Shown here in pieces: positions 34,958-46,229 of a stretch of DNA of 64,000 nt. The notes beneath the pieces are model-generated. The model worked only from the letters and a program-made list of their open reading frames with translations, did not search any database and was not told the origin of the DNA. The stretch lies in the NCBI GenBank assembly GCA_963921825.1, contig OY997594.1, forward strand, positions 6,577,001 to 6,641,000, in the 5' to 3' direction. This DNA is from Erodium maritimum (lineage: Eukaryota > Streptophyta > Magnoliopsida > Geraniales > Geraniaceae). How positions within the stretch are numbered: position 1 is the stretch's first letter; each line of letters starts with the position of its first letter. The position numbers were made by a program, and so were the translations under genes.

Positions 34958-37900
34958 TTCCACAACATAACACGTCGGTCTCCACATAACACACGGTTGT
35001 AGTCCAACACAAGAAGGCCCCCAAGAACGGTCAATCCTCACTAATCTCATGCGCAAGGCACATACTTTGTCAAACCACTCACCCGTAACTGGGGTATCAG
35101 AACATAGGGTCGTCTCGAGCCTTACTCTTAAGTCTAACTTCTCAGCAAGGGTAAAAGAAAACGGAAGAGTGCGACGCCTGTGGGTTATGGCCCACCGCGC
35201 TTTCGCTGCGCCACTCTGATCTCATCTCTAATTGGTCACCTTCCCTGACCAGTCTGACTGCCTGCCGGTACTGCTGCGGCCCTCCACCGCTCGGTACTCG
35301 TCTCTGACGTACCGGCTGCCGACGGTGTGATCACACTGGGCCCCCGTACTAACATGACAGACCCTAACGATGCTCTTGGTCCTGGCTGCCTCATATCGTC
35401 AGACAGAGCCTGTGGCCGGAAGAACCCTACCGTTTTCCGCCCCCTCAGTTCCCGAATCTCGCACGGTTCCGCATCACAACTCGGTCGCTGCCGAGTCTTA
35501 CGGACTCTCGCGGTCTCTCTGTGACCCTGCTCCACTGTTGTTGTCGTAACCACTATCCCCAACTACATCCGAAACATCAAGATGAGGACTCGATCCAAAT
35601 TCTGGGCTCGGGGACCTCTCTCAAACTTCTTGCATCCAAACGCCTTGACGACCACCCAAACGGGTGCAAACGGTCCACACCGTAACTCTGGCCTCGTACC
35701 TCATCTCTTATACTCCGTCCTGTTGAAGCCTGGGACCTGCTAGTGTTGCTCCTCTTAACCTCCCCAATGGGAGTAACCCGGGCACTTGTGCCCCCAACGG
35801 CTTACCTCTCCTACCTCGAGGTGCCACGCCGCAAGTACCCTTCACATGGGTAACGCCCACGTTCAGTTTCTTACTCTTAAAAGAACAACGCGCTTAAAAT
35901 AACTAACGTCACACACAGTCCACCACACTAGTACTTAAAGTAATAATATACTTAGTAAAGTAAAGTCACACAATTGCACACATCAAAGAAAACAACACAC
36001 TAGTGCTTCACACATGTCATATATGCACACAGATCATATATACACACCACAGGGTTACACCCCGTTTCAAACAGCAATACTTTCACACTTAAGTCACACA
36101 GACTACCACTTAAACTCCAAAGCAATTTCACAAAGTCCAACCTCGATTCAGTTCAAGTTCCTAACACATTCTCGTTCCAACATAACATTCGTGTTTATCT
36201 CTCGTCGTTACAACCCCGTTCAAGCGTCCCCGAACTACGTTGTAACCACTTGACATCCCCCCATTCACGTCCGGCTACAATGGCCCTTATAGCCAAACCG
36301 TGATGGTACATACACTTTAGTTTCTGCAGAAAATCGGGCAGGACCCAATCATAAATTACAATAACCAACCGCTTATGCGGGACAACCCGTTACCAAAAGC
36401 ACACCGCACTCAATCACAATTAAAACACAACAGTTTATCTCCACTTTTACACCTCGGGTCTTGGTAATCTCACTCTTACCGCCCGGCCAAGTCCAATCTT
36501 GGACACAGTTAAGTCAAAACACGACAACAACCACACAGGTTCAACAAGTCCACGGCACTCAGGCCGGACGCTTCACCAATCCGAGACTCTTCCGTCCCGT
36601 TCCTATGCATAAAACATCTCCGACTTGCGTGACCGATACACAATAACCTAACGACCCACTATACCCACCTAGGTGACATACGGTCCAAGGTTTTGAAAAT
36701 CATTTCAAAATGAAACCAGGCTCTGATACCAAATTGCCATGCCCCAAATCCGGTTTTGACCGAATTCGAGATGCGACTTAAGATAAAATAATACTAAAAT
36801 AATAAAGGTAAATAAATCAGGTTCAATGCAATAAAAAGCTCCAAGAGTACAGTGAGTCAACAGCTCAACAGGTAAAAATAACCGAGTCAAACAAATAAAG
36901 ATGGAGTACGTCACTAGACTCTAGCTAAACCCTCGTCACCCCCAAGCTCCGAGAGTCCTGCTAGTATTGCTCCTGCTCAACACCTGAAACACCACAAAGT
37001 AAGGAGGGGTGAGCTTACGCTCAGTAGGAAAAGTAGTTAAGGTTCGAAACCACAGTTTATCACCACGGGTAACCGTTCAATTAGGGCATACTAGTACAAC
37101 ACGACTATTAGAAACAAGTTAAACGATTACTCCAAGACAACACTTGGCCTTCACTCATGCATAACCCGTAAAACAAACTCACAACGAACCGAACTCATAC
37201 CACTTTCCACAACTAGCTCTTGACACCCGTCACCTAACAATTCTCAATGAACAACGCCTACGGTTATCTCACAACCGACCACACGTGCGAACTCGCACTG
37301 CAACACAGGAATCAGGTACAACATCACCTCGAGTCACCAAACACTCTCACAAGACCAAAGTCACACTTAACCCAATGCACAAAGCCAGACAGCCCGCACG
37401 ACACACACAACAGACAACGCACAAAGCCCAACAACACGCACAACACACATAGCAGACCCACCCTAAACTTAGTATAACCATTTCCAACGTCTCCGGCTAT
37501 CGCAGCCCGTCCACTTATGTCACACCGGAACACGAAGCCTCGGTCCCGACACCCGGTTACCGATCATTTTCACAAAGTTATAAACATACTTAGAATAAAT
37601 GCACAAAGCCAAACAGCAAGAAAAGAGCACACAGCGAGATACACACAGATATCGTACAACAATTCCAACCGTCGTTGAATGCACTAAGCCATTTGCACTG
37701 AGCCTCTTATATCGTATTGGACCACACATCATCAGTCCTGATATCTTCCCCTCACTGAGACTGGGGGTAACATCCTCGACCGGAAATCCCTAAGTTGATG
37801 TCTTCCGCGCACACAGACACGGGCCGTACTCTTCCCGTCACACAGACTCGGGCAATACTCTTCCCGTCACACAGACTCGGGCAATACTCTCCCGTCACAC

Positions 37901-40255
37901 AGACTCAGGCAATACTCTTCCTGTCACACAGACTCGGGCAATACTCTCCCGTCACGCAGACTCGGGCAATACTCTTCCCGTCACACAGACTCGGGAATAC
38001 TCTTCCCGTCACATAGACTCGGGGCACTGATCACGCCATCGTTGGCCTCGATACACCACACCGGAACCATCATTCTGTGTAAGTACCACTCCGGTTACGC
38101 CGCCTCTTTGGACACACAACAGGGTCTAACACACAACACACAACCATTACTGGTCCCGGTATACCAACCAGACCATCTCAACATAGCACACAACCGGTCT
38201 ATCACTCACCCGATCATATCACAACCAAGGGTTCACATCATCAAACACGGCACACTTGCCCACACATAGTCACATCATACAACACCGAGTATAATCTTAT
38301 TTAGACTCTCACACAACGAGTATAGCACACAGCACGCAAACCTAGGGCTCAACATGGCCTATCTACCAGCACATCCATTTCCCAAGTATTGAAAGGAGAT
38401 AAAGCAAGTAAACTAGTGAATCTCGTCCTACAAGTCACTAGACTCGTTCGTTTAATCAATTAAGTAAAGCAGTCGTTCCTATATGCCAACTAGGACCTTT
38501 CCGGTTATTATTAAACCCTAATCATGCACACTAGTAACTTTCTGTAATTAAACAGCTGTGTCTCCTAGCTACTGACGTCCTGGCCTAACTCCAGTCTTCT
38601 AGGGAGAAATCCACGAAGTTCAAGTCTGGGTTTTAACAGATAAAAAGTCCAATTAGTTCCGGTATGCCCAAAGTCCTCGGAAAAGTCCAAAACGTCCAAT
38701 TTTAAGTCAAATTAATTAATTAATTATTTCCGACCCGGATCCGCGAACCAGACCCGGATCCGACCCGGTCCAGGAACAAGACCCAGTCAGACCCAGATTC
38801 GACACGGACCCGGCTCTAGACCCGGTCCAGACCCGGTTCCAGACCCAGCCCAAGCCCGAGTCCAGAACCCGTCCAGACCTGGGCCTGGTCCAAGGTCCGT
38901 CTGAAACTTGTCCGAGTCTCACGTCCTGGCCCAGGACCAGCCGACCCAATGCTCGGCCTGGCCCAATGCCTGCTCAGGCTCGAGACCGAGCTGACGATGA
39001 CTCCGGTGAGCCATGGCTGCTCCGACCACCACCCACGACGTCAGGCGAGGCTCGAAGAGGGAAAAAAGGCGGAGGGTGGCATTAGGGGCTTTGGCGAGGG
39101 TGTGGCCACGACGGCGCTGGCTCGTGCGTGAACCCACGCCACTCCCGTCACAGATCTGGAACTCGCGAGGTCGTCGGCGAGGGTTCCGACCAAATCAGCT
39201 CGCATCGAGCTCGGAAAGGTACGAAATCAAGCAAGGCGAGGCTGGGGATGGAGGAAAGAGGGCGAGGGAGGACGAACCCTCTTCGTTCCTCTGTTGATGT
39301 CACTGAACCGAGTTCGGAAGCTTGGAACCAGAGCGCTCTCCGGCAGCTCGCGTTGATTCCGGCGGCGATGGGTTCGAATCGAACTCGGGAAGAAGGTGAG
39401 GGCGGGGGAAGGTAGCAGGAGAAGGTAAAGGAGGTGGAGGAGATCGAAGAAGAACAGCGAGAGAGAGACGGCGGCGTGGTTTCGCGAGAGAGAAACGATG
39501 CGCGAGTTTAATGATGCATCGAGAATCGCGTTCAGAAATGGAACTCGAATTGTCGCGTTCCTAGGGTTAGCTCCGAAGGGCTTGGCTTCGCGCGCTGTTG
39601 GGCTCGGTCACGCGTGCGGGCCTGGCGTGTCTCAGATTTGTCCCAAGCTGGCCCAATCCCTACTCAGTCCAAATTTTTACCTCTTTTCCCCCTTTTTTTT
39701 TTTATTATTTTCTTTTTCAAAAACACTTGTTGCAAAAACCTACCCAACGTTCCAAATTGCAAAAAATACCCTTTTAAAACAAGGTGGTGTTTAGAAATAA
39801 ATTAATAATTATTTCAATCCATTCAAAGTATGCAGGGTTAGTAAAATAAAGTTAAAAACAGTAAAGTATTTATTTAACAAATAATAACTCTTGTTTGTTC
39901 AGTTATTGAGATAGAGAAACATCTATATATATTTTAAACCATAGGAGTATTATAAATAGGCAGGGATAATTAGTCTTTATCATATAATCATTTACTTCAA
40001 AACAAATACAATCAAGGTATGTTCGGATTGTTTATACACTAATATGATTCTACAGTTTTTTTATTATATTAATTTAAGAGTTTCTGAGTTTAACTCTTAT
40101 ATTCTTTTCAAAAAAACATCATTAATATTTTATGGGTTAAGACTGATATTTTGTTTTTACAAGTTTGATATTAATAAGAATGAAAACTCAAATACAAAAG
40201 ATGTTTCAACGTGATATGTAATCCATTTCAGGTTTTAGTCTCGGGCGGAAAAATT

Positions 40256-40506
40256 ATGGCTTCAGTAAAGTTTCAACTTCTCAATGTATTCCTCCTCTGT
40301 CTTGTTTTCTTTGCTCAAGCGCAATCTTCGGTTTATGAAGAAACATTTCAACCGCAGGCGGCTCCAGTGGAGAAATTAGAAAACGGTAATATGACTTACT
40401 CTTACTGATATTTAATCGTATCAGTAACATGTAAAAAATGGGTTGTTTTACAGGGAAAAAGTACTCTTGTAGAGGGTCAGAATTATGTACGCTTGGCCCC
40501 TGGTAA
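40256..40506 (+). CDS. Secreted two-cysteine peptide precursor, copy 2 (60 aa)
   Basis: Coding exons 40256-40385 and 40454-40506; 5'-UTR intron 40017-40231; TATA box at 39948-39960. The precursor is identical to copy 1 except for AA-P in place of AT-L at residues 35-37 (QAAPVEKLENG). Exon 2 has two substitutions against copy 1, both synonymous (Lys and Cys codons). Same signal peptide and C-terminal KKYSCRGSELCTLGPW. The gene starts only about 460 bp from the right edge of the 13.2-kb LTR element, so any distal upstream regulation has been displaced. Confidence 0.75.
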
Positions 40507-41087
40507 TAAAACAAGTTGCGAAGCGAGATTTTGTTTACATGATCTTAATATAAAAAAAATTGTTCTATACAATAAAATTATCAATAAAAATATAATTATT
40601 ATGATAAATATAACGATAAGATTTTTTCCTTTATGTTTCATTGTTTCCCAACCTATAAACATTATTATATGGTTAATAAAAGAAGTAATCTATTACAAGG
40701 ATAAACAATTATTCTAACTATTAGATATGCTTAATTCTAACCTCTATGTTAATAGAACTAATTTTACCAAAATTTAGGTAGACTTCAAGTATTTCTATGG
40801 ATGACTACAAAATGAAATAATAATAAATATCAATCTAAATGTAAAGTTAATAACCCATGCATGCGATAAGTGGTGACCGCACGTGACATACACATGTCAT
40901 TTCAAAATATATATGAGATAATATAATATACAAAAAGAGTAATTGGCAATCATTTTAAAATTGTGACACGACCTTTACCTTAATCCTAGCCGTCGACGCG
41001 ACTTGGGTTTGGCACAAATGAGGTTGACTTCTCATTGAAGAGCGACTCTTCAATGTCGTTGTGTGGCTCTTCGTGATGGTGGGGGAT

Positions 41088-43705
41088 TGTCACGCCCCAA
41101 ATCCGGTTCATGCCCGAACTCGAAGCGTGACTTGAGTAAAACGGTTTTCAACACTAATTAACCATCAACAAGTTCATAAATCCTTCAAATAAAACTTAAA
41201 TCAACATAACTCAGTTTAAAACATAAATAAAACCCTCCAGGGGTGTAATAATAATCCTTCAACATGGTTTGTTCAAAACTAAAATGAAATAAAAACGAAG
41301 TCTCTAATAAGACACCCACACCAAGAAGCTCCCGAGCCTCTACTCCTCAATCAAGCCTGTAATCACAACAATAAACTCAAAGGGGTGAGCTTGCGCTCAG
41401 TAGGGAAAATACATAACAAGAAGGACTTTAAACTCAACAATTTCACCAGTAAAGTCAACAAGATAACTCTTAACAATTGCGGGCAATAGGTGATCCAATC
41501 AATGTCGTGGCACATGTAGTCACCACCCTCCGATCCACATATGATGTGTCCTCTCGGATTTTCCCTCAAGTCCGGAGGAGACGCATATCATTGAGGCTAC
41601 CGGAAACAACCCCCTGAGGGCGCTTATCATCGGGATTCTCAGAAACGTCTCCAAGGGACTTTATGTCCTCGGGAACCAAGGTATTACTCCCGTAAGAAGC
41701 ATACACTTGGGCAATTCAATACCAATCAAATAATAATGAGTAACACACTCAAGCGAGACACGAAGTAATCCATTCCCAACGAACACCATTCCACTATCAC
41801 ACATAGCTCACGAATCGCCGTTTCATCACAACACACAACACACGAGTCACATATCCATAGCACACGAATCACATAACCACAACTTACCATTTACTTACCA
41901 GTCTTGACCCGTCGGTCCATCGATCACCTGATTGCACCGAGTGGTACAACCAGTCATACTCGATTCTCCAAACAACCATTTGAGGAATCAAGCAATCATA
42001 CAAATACATTCAACAGTCAAGCACAAGTTCAAGCAACCAATCATGTAAACCTTCAATCGAGCATTCAAGCATGCAATTCAACTAATTCCATTAGACTCTT
42101 TAGCCTATCCACTAAGCAACCAAACAACCAAGCATGTGATCCTAACACACAACTAATCCGAGGGCTTTGCCAAGGCCGCTCTACCAGTAAAACAATTCCC
42201 AAGTATTGAAAGTGAGTTACACTAGTGATTGACATCCTAAGCATGCATTACTAGACACTTCCGGTTATTAGTAATTGAAAGACAATTATTCTAGTTATTC
42301 GCATCCTATAGACAATTCTAGGACCTTTCCACTTTTATTATCCTAACATGCATACTATGCATATTAAACGAGGAGTTAAGACTTTCCCTACCTCGTGGTC
42401 TTCCTCTCAACACTCTGATGTCACAAACGATAGTCACCACACCGTTCTTCATACGGGTACCGGCAAGGTCTACGGTCTTCAAGATCTTCGTTCTTCAAGG
42501 TCTTGAGGTCTTGAACATAAAACAACTCCAATTAGACTCTCCTCAAACAGTAACAAAAGTCCCCAAAACCCTTCCAAACGTTCAGCTCAAAACCAAGATC
42601 AACCAAGGTGAAAAACCCCCAAAGCAACCCCCAAACTGCTCGGCCACAGATCTGGTCACAGACCCGTGACGCCAACCCTCACGGTTACCGTCACGGAGCC
42701 GTGACGAGCGCCGTCACGGACTACCTCACGGAGCCGTGACATCGCCCGTCATGGGATCCGTCACGGATCCGTGGCGCTTCAGGGCAGTTTCGCCCTTCTT
42801 CAACCTCCAGCTCCTTTTCTCCGAAAATCCACCTTCAAACTCCACATTTAACTAATTCCAACTCCCAAAACAGTCAAATACCTCCAAAACTCCTCTACTC
42901 ATGGTAGGAATCAACAAATAAACAAGTTTCTAATGATTCTCCAAATCATAAACAACTCAAAAGCTCCAACAAATCCATGGGTTTCTAACCAAAACCAACA
43001 AAACTTCTCATCAACATCATCTAACACCATTTCTACTCAAACCCAACAACTTCTAGCAATTCCAAGCCAAACCCATGAAAATAGATGAAGGGAAAAGAGA
43101 TTTAGAGAGTTCCATTACCTCTAGGAGAGTGAGATGAAGAAGATGGTGAGGATTTGGAGAAGGGATGACTAGAGAATGACTCCAAGTAGCCTCTTTTTCC
43201 TTGCTCCTTCTTCAAGACTCCATGGGAGCTTCTCTCTCTCTCTCTTCTCCTCCAAAACATTCTGCTACTCCACAAAATGAATTGGTTTTTGCTTTACCAA
43301 TCTCATATAATACCTAGATGTGTCAAATGACTAAAAGCCCTTTAGCTATTTCCCTTGTATAGGCTTTTAGGAGGGTATAATGGTTCAAGACCACTCCCAT
43401 TTCTCTCTTCCAACCAAAAAGGGACAAGTGTCCAAGTAGGTCCTTTAGTTTTCCAAACTAAATTCCAGCCCAATAAATAAAGTTGCTTTAGTCGACGAAA
43501 AGTCCAGTTTTGACCAAATTTGACTTCCTCCAACATTATACTCAAACGAAAGGAAATTTTCCAATTAAGCCAACCGTGATAACGGCTAAGCCTTTTGGGC
43601 CCCAGATAAGCCCCCGAGTGACTTCCTGAGTCATCGGTGGGCTTTTCTGGCAGAAAGTCAAACTTGCCTTAAAAGTTACCGGTTTGACCGGGAGCGGGTC
43701 TTACA
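41088..43705 (-). mobile_element. Solo LTR, Tekay-like (family B), in unit 2
   Basis: 2.62 kb, TGTCACGCCCCAAATCCGG at the left and GAGCGGGTCTTACA at the right (minus orientation), homologous to the 5' LTR at 31212-33935. Flanked by the perfect 5-bp duplication GGGAT (41083-41087 and 43706-43710). The uninterrupted site GTGGGGGATTGCCCCCCGAG is visible in units 1 and 3. A fossil remnant without internal domain. Confidence 0.9.
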
Positions 43706-43728
43706 GGGATGCCCCCCGAGACTTGGCG

Positions 43729-43917
43729 ATGGATCCGAATACAGAAGGAAGTATCGTGGGAGTACCAGTCCCTGTTAGGGCTGAGACGCGGTTTAAGGGC
43801 CGGTTGTCCCTATCTGAGGCCGCAACGAAGGCGTTTTTTGGCGGCGGGGATCTCTCCATAATCAACACAAATAGCGTTTACGGATCCAACACCTGGACAA
43901 TAACACTTTTCACCTAA
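43729..43917 (+). CDS. Hypothetical 62-codon ORF of the repeat unit, copy 2
   Basis: Homologue of the ORF at 23199, starting MDPNTEGSIVGVPVPVRAET. It sits 20 bp to the right of the solo LTR that split this block, so any original promoter is gone. The frame is also open about 15 codons further left into LTR sequence, which is fortuitous. No recognised family; expression is doubtful. Confidence 0.25.
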   Translation: MDPNTEGSIVGVPVPVRAETRFKGRLSLSEAATKAFFGGGDLSIINTNSVYGSNTWTITLFT

Positions 43918-45092
43918 TAGAAACTCAGATCTTATTTGATGATCTAATCGACTTATGTAGGGAACACGATAAAATAATCTTGGGTATGTTTTTAATTATA
44001 ACAAGGTAGTAAAACGATTGTTAAGGCGTTGCAACGCTAATATTTTATTTTGTTGGGCTCTTATTTACTTATGGATTTCAAACCTTATCGTACAAGGTAA
44101 CTAATTTGGTGGAAGAACTAGAATTCTCAGCCGACCACGTCTCAAACTGGATACCAGTTTAATGTTTATGGTGTGTGGCCGGTTTTTCTTGATACCGTTT
44201 TCTTATATATAAAAACCTTGCTTTTAAGAAAATCACAATATGAATATAGATTTTTCTTAAATAGAATATAGTTTTTCATAATATCTTAGATTAATAGTTG
44301 TATAAATATATACATACATAACTAATACAATTTAATACAATACAAACATATTGTTATTTATTTTCCCTCTAGAAATTCAAGTCCGGTTCAAGTTTATTTC
44401 TAACGGTTTGTATTCTAAATAAAATTATTTATTACTTGTCATTAGTATTTTGTACATTGAAACATGTTTTACCCTAATTAAATTAATATGATATATGAAG
44501 TTGTGAACAAATTTGTTTCTAATAAACTATATTTTTTTAATAAGTATCAGTGTACCATTCACGAGTCCATCATTATTAATATAAATAAAAAAATAGCAAG
44601 ACCTCGACGCTATTAGTTTTCAGTAGTTTTATTTTACATAAATCACAAAATAATTTGATATGATAAATAATTTCCACAAACTCAACCTTAGTGTGTTAAC
44701 ATGTTTTTATTTTATTTTGTAACAACACATGAATCAAGTAATTACAATACATAAAATAAAAACATGTCACTCGAGAAACTCTACAAAAAATGTAGGATAC
44801 ATAAATACATTTGTTTTGATAATTGTGATAATATTTTATTATTTATATTATAGAGTTTCAGCTTATAAAATAATAATTTCTAAGTATGTTTTATTTAATA
44901 AATTAATAATTATTTCAATCCATTTAAAGTATGCAAGGTTAGTAAAACAAAGTTAAAAACGGTAAAGTATTTATTTAACAAATAATAACTCTTATTTGTT
45001 CAGTTATTGTTACACAGAAACATCAATATATTTTTTAAACCATAGGATTATTATAAATAGGCAGGGATAATTAGTCTTTATCATATAATCAT

Positions 45093-45503
45093 GGGAAAAC
45101 TACCAATACCTACCCAAAACCATGTCCATTTAACTGATGTTTACCCTGAAGTTTAAAGTTAACTGATGCATACCTTGAAGTTACGACTTGTAACTAAAAA
45201 CCCCTTCTGTCAGCTAAAATGACGAAAATACCCTCAGTGATTTTTTAAAATAATTTTTTACAATATAAATGAAGTTATTTTTAAATAAAAATGAAGTCAT
45301 TTAATAAGTAAATATATATATAAAAAAATAATTTTTTAAACATAATTATTGAAGTGTAGTTGAGGTTATTTTCGTCATTTTAGCTAACGGAGGAGTTTTG
45401 AGTTACATTTCGAAACTTAAGGGTATGCATCAATTAACTTTAAACTTCAGGGTAAACATCAGTTAAATGGGCATGGTTTTGGGTAGGTATTGGTAGTTTT
45501 CCC
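45093..45503. mobile_element. Mutator-type MITE (411 bp) in the leader of peptide gene copy 3
   Basis: Inverted ends GGGAAAACTACCAATACCTA / TAGGTATTGGTAGTTTTCCC, flanked by the perfect 9-bp duplication TATAATCAT (45084-45092 and 45504-45512). Units 1 and 2 have the empty site (CATATAATCATTTACTTC). It lies between the TATA box and the first leader exon end at 45537, so it would lengthen the 5' UTR of copy 3 or move its start site. No coding capacity. Confidence 0.88.
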
Positions 45504-45778
45504 TATAATCATTTACTTCAAAACAAATACAATCAAGGTATGTTCTGGTTGTTTATACACTAATGTGATTCTACAGTTTTTTTATTATATTAATTTAAGA
45601 GTTTATGAGTTTAAGTCTTATATTCTTTTCATAAAAACATCATTAATATTTTATGGGTTAAGACTATGATATTTTATTTTTACAAGTTTGATATTAATAA
45701 GAATGAAAACTCAAATACAAAAGATGTTTCAACGTGATATGTAATCCATTTCAGGTTTTAGTATCGGGCGGAAAAATT

Positions 45779-46029
45779 ATGGCTTCAGTAAAGTTTCAAC
45801 TTCTCAATGTATTCCTCCTCTGTCTTGTTTTCTTTGCTCAAGCGCAATCTTCGGTTTATGAAGAAACATTTCAACCGCAGTCGACTCCAGTGGAGAAATT
45901 AGAAAACGGTAATATGACTTACTCTTAAAGATATTTTATCGTATCAGTAACATGTAAAAAATGGGTTGTTTTACAGGGAAAAAATACTCTTGCAGAGGGT
46001 CGGAGTTATGTACGCTTGGCCCCTGGTAA
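45779..46029 (+). CDS. Secreted two-cysteine peptide precursor, copy 3 (60 aa)
   Basis: Coding exons 45779-45908 and 45977-46029; leader intron 45538-45754. It differs from the other copies only at residues 35-37 (S-T-P: QSTPVEKLENG). Exon 2 carries two substitutions against copy 1, both synonymous (Ser and Glu codons). The C-terminal 16 residues are unchanged. The leader holds a 411-bp MITE, so expression may differ from copies 1 and 2 although the protein is intact. Confidence 0.73.
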
Positions 46030-46229
46030 TAAAACAAGTTGTGAAGCGAGATTTTGTTTACATGATCTTAATATAAAAAAAATGTTCTATACAACAAAAA
46101 TAAAATTATTACGATACTATTATTTTCTCCTTTTCGTTTCATAGTTTCTCAACCTAAAAGTATTATATGGTTAATAAAATAAGTAATCTATTACCAAACT
46201 ATACAATTGTTCTATTTATTATTTATTAA

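Larger units (their letters stand above)
26575..39795 (-). mobile_element. Large Ty3-gypsy (Tekay/Del-like) element with very long LTRs, in unit 2
   Basis: Outer element of the nest, about 13.2 kb (9.5 kb without the inner insertion), minus orientation. 3' LTR 26575-29661; internal region 29662-36734; 5' LTR 36735-39795. LTRs of about 3.06-3.09 kb differ by a few percent by eye. Flanked by AATAA (26570-26574 and 39796-39800). Beside the 5' LTR is the primer-binding site (complement of TGGTATCAGAGC, 36720-36731). Beside the 3' LTR the minus strand reads TTCGAGGACGAAATTC then an A/G tract with six Gs, the usual end of a Tekay-type polyprotein and polypurine tract. I see no intact gag-pol frame in about 3.3 kb of internal DNA, so it looks non-autonomous (LARD-like) or heavily decayed. 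A broken fossil of fairly recent age. Confidence 0.88.
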
